From NCBI GenBank assembly GCA_937924685.1, contig CALEVN010000032.1, positions 1 to 37,146 on the forward strand: DNA of 37,146 nt, given 5' to 3'. The translations under genes and the position numbers were made by a program. The DNA comes from an uncultured Candidatus Altimarinota bacterium (lineage in GTDB: Bacteria > Patescibacteriota > Gracilibacteria > BD1-5 > JAGOOR01). Positions 7,381 to 17,985 of the stretch are shown here, in pieces; within the stretch, counting starts at the first letter, position 1; each line of letters starts with the position of its first letter. Below the pieces are notes generated by a model, which saw only the letters and a list, made by a program, of their open reading frames with translations, made no database searches and was not told where the DNA came from.

Positions 7381-9055
7381 TATATCCTCTTCGAACGAGA
7401 ATAAAGGCTATCCCTGAAGCAATAAAGAGCGCGAAGAATATAATAAGTTCTGGTCAGGTTTGTACCTTTACGCTTTCAGAAAAATCTCCTTCTCCGACGT
7501 AGGCACCATTTTTACAGATACCGCGTACTTTGAAGTCTTCAAATATTTTTTGTCCAGCACTCGTATCGACGTTGATGCGATATTTATTTGTTGTAATTTC
7601 ATCAATCATCGCAAATTGGCCTCCAGCATCTTTTTTGAAGATTTGATAAGTAGCAGCATCATCTTGCTTGTCCCAAGTAATGATGGAGTATGTGGATGTC
7701 GTTTTTTCGAATTTTAGTCCACTGATTTTTTCAATCGTACATGTTGGTGCAGCATCGAGAGCGAGAGTGAATGTTTGTTCCCCCGAATTTATAGCTGTTT
7801 CTTTTCGGTCTTTATCGAGTGCTATTATGGTTGAGAAATATTCACCAGGTTCGAGGTTTGGTATGTACCATGTGTATTTTCATTCTTCCTTTTTTATCTG
7901 ACTTTTCTCGTAGGTAATAACTTCTTTGGTATATTTACCAGTCTCTGTGCCATATTTTATTTTAAAATAACTGATGCGATCGAGATCCGGTGTGAGATCA
8001 AATGTGAAGCGCCCTTTCTTCTCTTTTGTCGTTTCTACTTTCACATTTTCAAATTTTGCTGTTACTGTTGTGAATTTTGCCATATCCTTCATTTCAGCTT
8101 TGACACCGAGTTGCGATTCTACAGCGACATTGGCGCTGAACTCTCCATCAAAAGCAGACGTCTTAAAAACTCCATTATAGGTGCCAAGCTTATTCTTATC
8201 TTCTTGGAGGAGGGCCATTTGGTCGCCTACTTTTACCTGTACTGTCTTGAGGTTTTGATCTCCCACGGCTACAAAGTTAATACTTGATCCTGCGAAAAAT
8301 TCGTCCCCTTCTTTGATGGTAAGGGAGGTGATTTTTGGTGCTTCTGTACTGAATTTGATAGTGGTGGTAGGTGATGTACCGATCACTGCAGCATTACCGT
8401 CCAAAACTTCAGCAACAATCGTGTTATCACCCGCTATAAGGTCGTTGAGAGTTGCAGAAAATTTACCATCTTTATCCGTCTGTGTACTGGTTACTTTTTT
8501 ACCATTGAGAAGGATGTTGATGCTACTCGTCGCTTTTGAAGTACCACTCACGGGGATAGTTTTTGTTGAAACTGTCACCTTATTTACAGGCTCTTCGATA
8601 GTAACATCGGCTTTTGTTGGCGGTGGAGTATCCTTATCTACGGCAGTGATTTTTATTGTTTTTGAAACACCGTCCCCTGGTGTATCTATCTCATATACAT
8701 CGATTTCGTAAGCTCCTGCTTTCTTAATTGTAAATCCTTTTGCAAAGGTGTGTTCACCCTGATCTCATAAGGTAAATGTGTATCATTCGTCCGAAGAAGG
8801 CGGCATGGTGATATCCGTATCTGTTCCTTTTCTGACATCAAAATAAATAGTACCTTCGTATGTTGAGAGTTTTTTCCCTGTGGTATCAACAGCCTTCACG
8901 CCAATATCAAACGCTTCGTTTACTTTTACTTCTGTTGGCGCTGTAACATCGAAATCCTTCACATCTATGTTCTTGTCGGCTGCGAAAGCCAGAAAAGGTG
9001 ATAGTTGTAAGAGTGAAAAACACAGAAGAGAGAAAATCGATACAATTCGTCGCAT
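7373..9055 (-). CDS. Secreted Ig-like-domain surface protein with C-terminal membrane anchor
   Basis: 560 residues. The N-terminal signal peptide is about 1-26, ending AFA-A. Several beta-sandwich segments follow: an Ig/FN3-like domain (about 35-150), a bacterial Ig-like domain near 165-240 with VSGTSKATSSINILLNGK and a GDNTIVAEV ending, and two further repeats. The C-terminus reads QTGPE, then about 18 hydrophobic residues, then VRRGYIS: the layout of a sortase-type or rhomboid-type sorting signal (short motif, helix, basic tail). The Gly of TGPE is encoded by TGA; there are four UGA-Gly in all. It probably sits on the cell surface and mediates contact. Function unknown. Confidence 0.75.
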
Positions 9056-9164
9056 AATTTTTGAAAAATCTTCACTGCCCCTAGACTACTGGATTTACCC
9101 TATAAATACAATACTTTCGAGTATAAATATACTTGACGAAATGTAGTATATTGCGTGCATAAAA

Positions 9165-10472
9165 CTATAAACACCGAGCAATTTCGGGAAGCATGAGCTC
9201 TATGGATTCTGATAAGGTCGTGTTTTTAGCATTCTGAAGCAACTTTTCTATATTCCAAGATTCCTTTGAAACAAACATATCGAGCGCGGTCATGATTCTT
9301 CATTGCTCATCACGCAAAAGTATTATATCCTCGCAGAGAATATCTGGTTGTATAGCGGGTAATTCTCAGGTTTTTTGAGAGATTTTTTGATACGCATCAA
9401 ATATTTGAGGTAAATATGTCCCCTGTGCAAATCCACCAAAACATGTCACTCCATAATAGCATGCGAGTGTTGTATGCATGAGAAGACCAGAGGGTATAAC
9501 ACGGCCTGCCGAAAGAGCCTCTCAAATATCATCTTCATTCATAGAGAGACAAATTTTTTTATCTCGTGATTCGAGTTTGTCTTCGTTTCTCCAGAGAGCT
9601 GTTCTCACGCCATCGTTATTTATATGCCAAAAAAGATATGTTCACCTTTCTCTTTCATGATCAAAACAACAAGATATCCTATCGAAGTATTTCTCTATAT
9701 CTGATTGCCAGCTTATATTGGTTAGTATGTTTTTTAGTATAGAAGTATCTTTTTTTAGGTGGCAAGAGAGGATTTTATTGACTATTTTTTCACCATCGAG
9801 TGATATAAAGGTTGGCATATTCCCATCAAAGATGCTCTCCCATAGAATTTTATTTAAGAGTGTTATTTGCTGGGAATACGTCTTTTGAGAAAGAATTTTC
9901 TCCGAAAGGGCATTTTCTTTGAGCCAAAGAGTTATTTTTTGATTGATGTTTCCGGAAAGAGACAATATTTTTTCTACATCTTTTTTCTCAAATGCCCTAT
10001 GTTCAAATACTGGCAACATCCTTTCTTTTGCTGGGAAAAAGGGGAGTCAATGATACGGTCCATTTTCAGCATGAACGACAAAACCTCGAGGATATGAAGA
10101 ATTTCCGAGGCTGACATGACTCGTGCAAAAATTCACAATCGCTCTCTGCGGATTGCAGAGTCATCGAAGAATAGCGGACTGGAAAAAAAATGGATGACCA
10201 AGAGGACCGTGATGATCGGCTGTTGAAATGCAATAATTTCATGTGAGACTTTCGAGGACGAGATCGCACATTTCTTCGCCGTATGCTTCTCATATATACT
10301 CTCAAACATAGGAGAGAAATTCATTTTTCCTTTCGGCTGAGAGAGATCAACGATGGGTGTAAAATTGAGAGGCGTAGTCCCAGAGTGATGTATCTCAAAA
10401 ATTATCAATTAATTTTTTAAGTGCAGGCGCCCTGTCCATTACATATCGCCACATTTCCGCTTTTGCCGTCAT
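9165..10472 (-). CDS. Conserved-looking protein of unknown function
   Basis: 435 residues, visible only with UGA = Gly because eleven in-frame TGA codons are crossed; in the standard code it looks like unrelated scraps. There is no signal peptide or membrane helix. Motif-like stretches that look under selection: STADHHGPLGHPFFF near residues 96-110 (HHxxxxxH could bind metal), SLGNSSYPRGF, NGPYHGLPFFPAKER near 143-157, and a Gly/Tyr-rich CYYGVTCFGGFAQGTYLP near the C-terminus. ATG 10472 follows an in-frame stop upstream. I recognise no family and propose no function. Confidence 0.72.
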
Positions 10473-10542
10473 AAAAATAGCATTTATATTCCATTATCAT
10501 ATAAAAAATATCCTACTTTCCAGAAAGAAAAATTCCATAATT

Positions 10543-10569
10543 TTGATTTCATATAAAAAGGGCTATACT
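10543..10569 (+). promoter_or_regulatory. Predicted promoter of the small membrane protein pair
   Basis: TTGATT (10543-10548), 15 bp, TATACT (10564-10569), then 6 bp to the ATG at 10576: leaderless layout. Confidence 0.5.
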
Positions 10570-10575
10570 TTTGTC

Positions 10576-10806
10576 ATGACTCCTCTCAATTCTCTCGATG
10601 TCCTTATCATCGTATCCACTATCGTTATCGCTGGTGTAGGTCTCTACCTCATCATCATACTTCGTCGTTTTGCTCATATGTCTCGTGTAGCCGATCGCTT
10701 TGCTCAGACTGTTGAGAAATTTCAAGATGCCTTTGCAATTATTGATAAAATACCGACTGACATAGTTCGTCGGGTGACTGATCATCTACCATCTAAGAAA
10801 AAATAA
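10576..10806 (+). CDS. Small single-helix membrane protein
   Basis: 76 residues. One transmembrane helix near residues 8-30 (IIVSTIVIAGVGLYLIIIL) is followed by a charged amphipathic tail (ADRFAQTVEKFQDAF). ATG 10576 is chosen over an upstream TTG because the -10 box ends 6 bp before it. The next gene begins 1 bp after the stop. Function unknown. Confidence 0.65.
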   Translation: MTPLNSLDVLIIVSTIVIAGVGLYLIIILRRFAHMSRVADRFAQTVEKFQDAFAIIDKIPTDIVRRVTDHLPSKKK

Positions 10807-10807
10807 T

Positions 10808-11404
10808 ATGAAACAAATACTCCAGGGCATTGCTTTTATCCTGATTGTTATTGGTTGTTTTTGGGTGGGCATGAAGTGGTGAGCTATTACACCAAATGGT
10901 GCCACATCTCAACATCCGACTACTCGTCCGCCAGTTGTTATACCTACAGTTCCGGATGTTCCAGCTGTTATATCCTCTGAAGTGGAGTCGCCAAGTGCTC
11001 CTACACCTACGCAGTCGGTTTCAGGAGTCGTAGATAATGGTGAAAAAGTCGACCTTCCTCTTCCTAAAAATGATAAAATAAATCACTACGAAAATACTCA
11101 TTTTGGTTATGCCTTTGATGTACCAGTGAATGTGTATTATTCAGGATTTGGCGGGCAGGGAAGTGCTCTCCATACTGTTGGGATAGCAAAAGATGTTCCT
11201 GATACTTTTGCCGATGCTGCTATTCGCATATATTTCTATGGTAAAAAAATCCCTTCAGAACTTCAAAATACTTCAAAATACGAAGATCCAGCCGGAAAGT
11301 ATGTGCTCATTCTTTTGAGTAATCAAACTGCTGTTCGTGTAGAGGCTAATAATATTGCTCATCCAGTTGTACAAAAGATTGTACAGACTATCGTTGCTCG
11401 ATAG
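10808..11404 (+). CDS. Membrane-anchored exported protein, function unknown
   Basis: 198 residues. The N-terminal hydrophobic helix (about 4-24) contains one UGA-Gly just after it. A Pro/Thr/Val-rich linker (about 30-75) leads to a compact C-terminal domain (about 88-198) beginning YENTHFGYAFDVP, a pattern seen in many small exported bacterial proteins of unknown function that start with a YxNxxxGYxFxxP strand. It is likely anchored in the membrane with the globular domain outside. It forms a two-gene unit with the preceding small membrane protein, and the transcript ends at the hairpin at 11579. Confidence 0.7.
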
Positions 11405-11625
11405 TTTATAGATGCTTATTTTTGTGGTTCTAATGATTTCCAGATGCCTTCAAACATAGTTTTTTGGAGGTCAGTTAGAATCGTATTTTGTACTTCCAGA
11501 AGCTTCGTATTATCTGTATAGGAAGCAAAATACTTATGGAAATATTATCTGTGTCCAATGCCAACAAGTACAAGATATAAAAACCCCTGCGAGCTGCAGG
11601 GGGTTTTATTATGAGGATATTTTTT
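11405..11625. other. Intergenic region between convergent genes
   Basis: No gene is supported here. The minus strand of about 11409-11540 is open for 44 codons and reads like a protein C-terminus, but has no ATG, GTG or TTG start after an in-frame TAA. The right end holds a strong bidirectional terminator. Confidence 0.6.
11579..11608. terminator. Bidirectional terminator
   Basis: CCCCTGC (11584-11590), loop GAGCT, GCAGGGG (11596-11602), flanked by A-run and T-run, so it can end both the plus-strand gene at 11404 and the minus-strand secD operon. Confidence 0.85.
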
Positions 11626-13293
11626 CTATCCAATCTTATTTCTGATCCAGATAGTGAGAGGATTACAGATGTATTTGACCACACAGAGACTGACGATGAT
11701 GCCCAATACGGTCATTTGGCCGAATCCTTTTACCAGACTGACGCCCATCCACCAGAGTACGAGACCAACGAGGAGGCCTGTCAGGTTACTGTCCCAGACT
11801 GCTGACCATGCTTCGCGGAAGCCTAATTTGAGTGCTGTAGGTACGTCCTTTCCGTGATCGAGAAAGTCTCTCACCCTCTCTAGCAGCAAGATATTACTAT
11901 CGATAGCAACACCCAGAGAGAGAACTATACCAGCAACACCCGAGAGAGTAAGGGTGACTCCCATAACTCGCACTAATGCAAGAAGAATAACAACATAGAT
12001 AATCAGAGATGCCCCTGCGACGACCCCAGCCATTCTGTATCTCCAGAATAAAAATACACAAATAACCACAAGACCAATAATACCGCTCACGATCAGTTGT
12101 TTCAGTGAGGTTTGTCAGAGATTTGGCCCAATAGTGTGCTCACTATGTTCATAGATGCCCACTGGTACTATACCTTCATTTATTTCTTTACTGAGGCTTG
12201 TTGCCCATTTTTTACTGTCTGGTTCGCCTCCAGAGGTGATGATAGCATTACCATCGATTCTCGCAGACACACGAGGAGCTGTGAGAAGTCGATTGCCGAG
12301 AAATATAGCTATGACGCCGCCAGCATTTTTCTCGGTGATATCGCCAAACATCTGCTTACCTGTTTCATCAAAAACGAGGTTAACTATATACTGTCCTGTT
12401 GTTGGATCCGGGCTTGGCATGGTATTGATGAGGTGTTTTTCATCGAGTACTTCTCCATTTTTTCCAAGAGCAGCCTTGAATCGGAGGGGTTCTTTATCAA
12501 CGAAAAGTAATTTTGCATCGAGAGGAGTATCTTCATTTACGAGGCCATCATTGAGTGATTCAAGAGAGATAAAGCCATCACCCTTTCTCGTTCCGAGAGT
12601 AATGTCAGTTACTTTACCAATAAAAGTATTTCCAGTCATTTTTATATCTTTTCCAAGGGTTGTTTTGAGGTTTTTGAGAGTAACGGTACCTCCGGTCAGA
12701 GCGCTGATTTCTCCTTTTTTCAGAGAAAATACATTTTCATAGGTATCGGCCATTTTTCCAGCAAATGAATCAAAAGGATCTTTTTTATTAAATTCTCTTT
12801 CTATGCCAGCCATGACGCTTCCTCGTTTTTTCAGTATTTCCTGAAATTCGTTTTCTGGGCGAGGTTCTTTGAACTGGATTTTGACGACTTGGCCAATGAC
12901 TTCTTTTGCTTCTATGATAAATTGCTCATCTTTTTTTTGTCTTTCTGTTGCAGAAAGACGATCATTTTCACTCGGTGTAGGGATTTGTACGATAATATGC
13001 GTTTCATCTCCATAATAGGCCGTATTGAGCGTTGGTTCAGTTGTACCGATACGACGTACACGTCCATCAAGGATTGTCTTCATATCTTCTAGAATTTGAG
13101 TCTTTCGCTCTGGCGTGAGGCCTGGCGTATTACTAAAATCGACCAGATAATCGAGCTCGACACCACCATGAAGGTCGAGACCGAGTTTATAGTCGTCGAG
13201 ATAAGTATCCAGTTTTTCAAATCCGACATTAGTCCAAGGGATGGCAGCCCAAAGTGATGCTACGATGATAAGGGGGAGAATAATTTTTTTCAT
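11626..13293 (-). CDS. secD: Protein translocase subunit SecD
   Basis: 555 residues, usual length. SecD with SecF uses the proton-motive force to help preproteins leave SecYEG. TM1 is residues 4-20, followed by KLGLDLHGGVELDYLV (the P1 base motif), a large periplasmic domain with FDETGKQMFGDIT and AIFLGNRLLTAPRV, then HTIGPNLG opening the TM2-6 block, with GVAIDSNILLLERVRD characteristic of SecD TM4. The Gly of GPNLG is TGA (12112-12114); without recoding the protein would lose all of its C-terminal helices. The gene ends at TAG and is the last of a minus-strand operon starting at secG. No secF lies next to it in the window. Confidence 0.95.
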
Positions 13294-13298
13294 AAGAT

Positions 13299-13853
13299 TT
13301 ATATATTAGTGCCGTCGAGGTCGAGACTGCTATCGATTTTTACTTCTCTTTCTGGTTTTTCTGGTTCTGTATGACCAGTTGGCATGACTCATTCTTTGAG
13401 TGATATATGGAGCTCTCGGCCTCTTTCTCCATCGATACTTTTAGTTGCTATATCTGTGTATTTTTCACTGATATAAGCATGAACTTGTTTTCGTTCATAT
13501 CCTGAAAGATCATAGACGACCTGATCAATACCATTTTTATGAGCGAGTTCTACCTTTCGATCGATGATAGAAAAAAGCCTTTTTTGTTTTTCAGCGAGAT
13601 AATCATTTATTTCGAGATGTATAAGACAGTGAGTCTGGAGTTTATTTTCTGCCATTTGCATGAGAAGTGCCTGAGTTTCTTCGAGTGTTCTGCCGTGAGG
13701 ACCAATCAGAAGTGGCGAATCTGTTGTTGATATCTTGATAACATATATATGTTTTTCAGCATCTTGCGTCTGTATCTCAAGTCCAGAAAACTCGATACCG
13801 AGTGATTCGAAAAACCCTTGAGCGAGCTCAGTAAGTATGTGAGTTGTATCCAT
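13299..13853 (-). CDS. Jag/KhpB-like KH-R3H RNA-binding protein
   Basis: 184 residues. The KH-type segment has the GxxG loop IGPHGRTLEETQALL near residues 50-64, and the R3H domain has the RxxxH motif RKQVH followed by IATKSIDGERGREL near 120-150. Jag/KhpB proteins bind RNA and in many bacteria are encoded next to yidC; here the upstream neighbour is a different multi-helix protein. One TGA after LKE is read as Gly and adds a 30-residue acidic/basic tail to the TAA at 13299. The canonical Jag-N domain appears to be absent. Five bp separate it from secD. Confidence 0.85.
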
Positions 13854-13862
13854 AAAAGAAAA

Positions 13863-14849
13863 TTAATGGTGATTATTCGAATGATGACCATGGCTCTCGT
13901 CTCAGTGACCCCCTCCCCCATGATGTCCTCCATGACTTGCATGTTCTGCATTTTCACGGAAAACTGAGTACCAGAGAGACTCCACAAAGAGCTCAATCAC
14001 AGCGTTCATGGCTGAGACTATAATCAAAAAAGCAAAATATACCAGCCCTATAAACATAAAAACTCACTGTAAAAATACAGGTCCGAGCCCAAGAGCCACA
14101 AGCCAACTCATAATAAAGGGGAGCAAAAATATACCAAATAAGAGAATGATCTCTCGGAGATAGACAATCAGAAGTGAGATGAATATGCGAAGAGTGACGT
14201 TTATGTTTTCGAGAGTCATTCCGAGGGAGAGACCAAGTGCTTCAAATACGCCAGTATCATTGAGCATGATATAGTATCTCGCATATTCAAAGAGAAAACG
14301 CGTAATAATCAGTGCGACGACAAATATGCCTGCCATAGTGAATATGATTCACCAGTTACCGCTCAGGAGCCTGTATCCCCAGAAAAATATATAAAATATA
14401 TAAACTGGTTTTGACCAGAAGAGAAGGGAATGATATTCTGCGAGTTTTATGGATTTTCTCCATCCAAAATTGAGTGCTGACATCATCCGATATTCTCTTT
14501 CATTTTTATTGTTAAATGCGCGGATGAGATAGATAAGACCGGCATTAAAAATATTTTTGATCAGAAAATTCACGAGAAAATAAAAGAGACCTATAAAAAG
14601 GAGTCCAGATATAAATGTCGTTCCGTGATGTCAGAGGAGATTTCTGATAGCCGCTAAAAGCCATTCAAAGAAATCAGATTTCTTTCCCATGACATCGAGC
14701 CATACATATCCTATCTGGTAGATCAATGTTCCGGAGAGAATAATGGTATCGAGAATAGACCCAAAAAAGTTAAATCTTCGAATTTTTTGTCCATTAAGGG
14801 TGACCTGCCAGGCATGAACTAGGTGCTTATATATTGGAGAAGAGTTCAT
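13863..14849 (-). CDS. Polytopic membrane protein with histidine-rich C-terminal tail
   Basis: 328 residues with about six transmembrane segments. The middle (YRMMSALNFGWRKSIKLAEY, then EALGLSLGMTLEN) resembles the repeated amphipathic motif of DUF4013/GPDPase-type membrane proteins, a weak resemblance only. The last ~26 residues are almost all His, Gly and Asn (12 His), an obvious candidate metal-binding tail. Four UGA-Gly codons, one inside the His tail. It overlaps the end of the solute-binding protein gene by 23 bp and precedes jag by 9 bp, so it is translated as part of the secG-secD operon. It occupies the slot where yidC is often found, but I see no YidC motifs. Confidence 0.72.
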
Positions 14850-16923
14850 TTTTTAGCCACAGAGAAAATCATGCAAAAGTTTTTGGATCTTTTGATCGTT
14901 TGTATCATTTTTTGAAATAACTATTTGAGATTATTTCGACGAGAGTTTCTCTTCCTGGGAGAAATTCCGGAAGTGTCAGGCCGAGAACAGTGTCTTTTGA
15001 TTTTATATATTCGTATGGTGCAGCCAGAGGGAAAATGACGTGTTCTTGTTCGAGGATTTTTTGAGCACTTGTTTCGAGTGATCTGAGTTTATCTGGTGAA
15101 TTTGTATAGAGTTGTTCAGAAATGCGCTCCATAACAGTATCAAGAGAGGTATTGCGTATTCGAGATATATTGAATCATTCTTTGACTTGGCCAGAGTGAA
15201 AAAAGGGGAGTATGTTATAGTGAAAGAGTCATAAATTTATACCAGAAAGAACTATGTCATAATTGAAGTCAGGGTTTTGAAGATTCTTTTTTATGTCAGA
15301 AACCGACATAGTCATAACTTGTGTCTCGCTTCAGAGTTCTTGGAGCTTTTCGGAAATTTTTTGAGCTACGGTGTCCAAGAGTGGCACATCGGCTTGTACA
15401 ATAATGGTAAATCTGAGAGGTTTACCGCTTTTGTAGAGTTTTTTTGGGTCGAGATTCTGTACGGGTACCTCTATAGTAGCTGGTTTTTCGACCGGAGCAG
15501 GCTCTACGCTTTTGAGCCATTCGGTTTGCATTTTTTTGAGTTCCTCGGCGTCTGCATTGTAATAGAGTGTGAGAGTTTCCTGGTCTATTATTTTTGTACC
15601 AACACCGTAAAAGACAACCTTATAGGTATTTTTACCATCTACGATATTTTTAAACGTTTTTTTTGCGTTATAGACGAATTGTTTTCTTCCGAAAGCAAAG
15701 TTTTGAAGGTTGTAATCATTGATAATAACTCTCCGTGTTCCTTTTGGTACCCTACCTCGTATTTCTACTGTTTCTGATGAGGCAAAGCCCGGAGTCACTG
15801 AGCTTGGATTGGTAAAATACTTGAGAGGTTTTTGAAAATCAGCGAGCGTGTGCTCTACTGGCGTTTGTTCTGGTGTTTTTGCTGGTGCGGCGCCTCCAAA
15901 ATTGTATCCGAGATTAAAGACAGCATTGAAAAAGAGGCTCTCAGTCGACTTTCGAGGACTATTTGGTATTTCTCCGAGAAATATGTTTTCTTCTGGAAGT
16001 AGGGCGTCATTTTTTTCTATTTGTAGAGTGTTGAAAATATCATTGAAAATAGCTGTTCTAAGGGTGTTTGGAATAGTGGTACTATTCATAAATATACTGT
16101 AGAGAACAGGGCGGATATATTTAGATACCTTTCATGAGGCAAATGATGTATCAGAGAGCTTTATATCACTATCGATCACGTCATCAACTGAGTTTTCATC
16201 TTCACCAAAACCAAACCGTATCTGATCGAAATAGTGTATAGTATCAGCATCGCCTTTGAAGTATTGATTTTGCTTGATGAGAATCGTCCCACGAGTTTGA
16301 TCAATCGTATCAAGTATATAAGGACCGTTGAATGAGAAGGTGGATATATCACTATTAGTCTCAAAGTGTGATATGTCCTTTTTTCGAAGTATAGGTAAAA
16401 AGAGAAGATCAAGGGAGGATACATCGTTCGTTTTAAAGTGGAATACTATATCTCACTTATCCTCATCTACACTCAAGAGAGAAAGACGATTCTTCATAGT
16501 CTCGCTTCTGGTATTTGTCGAGAAAAAAGAGTAGGTATTTATGATATCAGCTACTCCGACACTTGCGCCATCATTCCAGAATGCGTTTTGTTTGAGTGTA
16601 CAGCGGATAGTCGGGAAAGTATCGAGGCCACAACTAGCTATATCTCAGACTATTTTCTTTTCTTTTACAGAATACTTGAGTATTCCGCGATAGAGAAAGT
16701 GAAGTACTGTATCATTCGAATTGTTATCAAGTTTTGTGTCTACTGAAAGTACATCGAGAGAAGGGAATTTTCCAACAACACCTATATTGATGGTGCCGCC
16801 AGCTATCGGATATGTCTCTGCATCATTGTAGAGATAGAGTACGACGATATGTGCTGATAAAATCAAGCAAAAAAACCCCACGAGAACGAGGAGGTATTTT
16901 TTTATTTCAGAATAAACACTCAT
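14827..16923 (-). CDS. Family 5 extracellular solute-binding protein (oligopeptide type), enlarged
   Basis: 698 residues against about 520-550 for typical OppA/DppA proteins. An N-terminal TM helix (10-32) without a lipobox anchors it. SBP_bac_5 features: GGTINIGVVGKFPSLDVL, a region equivalent to FxLRxGxxWxDG read as CTLKQNAFWNDGASV, and FNGPYIL; late in the protein VSDIKKNLQNPDFNYDIVL and IFPLAAPYEY. An extra segment near residues 315-480 looks like an Ig-type beta domain (VEIRGRVPKGTRRVIIN) plus Pro-rich linkers. Eight UGA-Gly codons. No permease or ATPase genes are adjacent; the gene is instead embedded between secG and secD, so it may have a role in export or envelope handling and not only uptake. 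Confidence 0.8.
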
Positions 16924-16944
16924 AAGTGTATTAGTTGATGATGA

Positions 16945-17148
16945 CTAGATGAGAAAAGACGCCGTACATGCACCGACAAAAACAACTGCACAAATAATTG
17001 TAGCTATATGGAGAGTTTTTGCTGGTCCTCTCTTTTCAATAGGGGCCTGAAGGGTTCCTGTGAGAGTGACATTGAGACCGCCATCTTTTACCTGGAGAAG
17101 TATGAGTGCGATGAGAAAAATAGCTGATACGAGAATAATAATTGTCAT
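16945..17148 (-). CDS. secG: Protein translocase subunit SecG
   Basis: 67 residues: two transmembrane helices (about 2-19 and 47-66) separated by a loop with LLQVKDGGLNVTLTG, the SecG hallmark. It is an auxiliary subunit of the SecYEG channel. First gene of the minus-strand operon ending in secD. Start ATG 17148, stop TAG. Confidence 0.88.
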   Translation of the reverse strand: MTIIILVSAIFLIALILLQVKDGGLNVTLTGTLQAPIEKRGPAKTLHIATIICAVVFVGACTASFLI

Positions 17149-17230
17149 AAGGGGAATAAAATACCCCGAGAGTCTAATAAAAAGTGTTTTTTTTGCAATC
17201 TTTTTTGCAATCCAAGAGAAAGTATGGCAG

Positions 17231-17236
17231 TATACT
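17231..17236 (+). promoter_or_regulatory. Possible -10 box of the pilin-like cluster
   Basis: TATACT lies 7 bp before the ATG at 17244 (leaderless layout). TTGCAA at 17205-17210 is 20 bp upstream, too far for a standard -35, so the promoter is only tentative. Confidence 0.35.
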
Positions 17237-17243
17237 TATGTCT

Positions 17244-17636
17244 ATGAAAAAACTCTTTTTTACTTTTTTCGGCTTTCTCCTCTCTGTCGCATATGTATCT
17301 GCAGAATGATCTATTACAACCCAAGGTATAGGGAAGTCGACTTATACACTCAATGTTACTAAAATGTTCCCTTCATACCGAAAGATCCCCTCTGATAAGG
17401 GTATCGACAATATTTCCGACTATGTTATCGGTATGATACCAACTATGACGACCTTGATAGCTCTCTGAGCTACTATTATGGTTATCCTGGGTGGATTTTA
17501 TATGGTAACTGGCGGGGCAAACTCTGAACAGACCGAAAAATGAAAATCAATACTCAAAGATGCCATATTTGGTATGATTATTGGTCTTCTCGCTTATGTT
17601 ATTATCGTTACTCTATGAAATATATTGGATATCTAA
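17244..17636 (+). CDS. VirB2/TrbC-like two-helix protein 1
   Basis: 130 residues. Signal peptide (1-20, SVAYVSA-E), short extracytoplasmic stretch, then two hydrophobic helices (about 68-88 and 108-127) separated by a short polar loop with TGGANSEQTEKGKSILKDA. This is the layout of VirB2/TrbC conjugative pilins and of related small proteins in type IV secretion clusters. Four UGA-Gly codons. The last of these (17616-17618) overlaps the ATG of the next gene as ATGA; with UGA read as Gly, five more codons lead to TAA. Confidence 0.72.
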
Positions 17637-17983
17637 CATCGACTTTCTTCGTCCTGGGGAACGCTTTTGCAAAGGTAAAAGATTCTCTTCCAGACAGTAA
17701 TCATGGACTTCCCGGTCAGAGCATCACTCCAGGCGCTGATGAAAAGGGTTTAAGCACATTTTTTTCTACGGTTGTGAGTATGCTTCAGGATTTCACAGCA
17801 ATTGCGGCTGTTTTGGGCGTCTGCATAGTTGGAATTATGTATATCATGTCTCGTGGAGACGAGGAAAAGACAGAAAGTGCTAAAAACTATATGGTAGCTA
17901 TATTGATAGGAGTTGTGCTCGCATTTACAGCGTGGGCTATCATATCATTGACGAATCTCCTCCCTTCTTCTATCCAACTCTAG
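17615..17983 (+). CDS. VirB2/TrbC-like two-helix protein 2
   Basis: 122 residues. Signal peptide ending GNAFA-K, a Gly/Pro-rich linker (DSNHGLPGQSITPG), then two helices (about 58-78 and 94-115) with the conserved polar turn SRGDEEKTESAKNYM between them. No UGA codon. ATG 17615 overlaps the previous gene by 22 bp; M-K-Y starts a convincing signal peptide, which fixes the start. Probably a membrane-embedded pilin-like subunit. Confidence 0.75.
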   Translation: MKYIGYLTSTFFVLGNAFAKVKDSLPDSNHGLPGQSITPGADEKGLSTFFSTVVSMLQDFTAIAAVLGVCIVGIMYIMSRGDEEKTESAKNYMVAILIGVVLAFTAWAIISLTNLLPSSIQL

Positions 17984-17985
17984 TT

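Noticed and set aside
11409..11540. Minus-strand 44-codon open stretch resembling a protein C-terminus
   Set aside because: It has an in-frame TAA immediately upstream and no usable start codon; possibly a gene remnant but not supportable.
13863..14849. YidC insertase
   Set aside because: The operon position would suit it, but the sequence lacks YidC motifs and has a different helix pattern and a His-rich tail.
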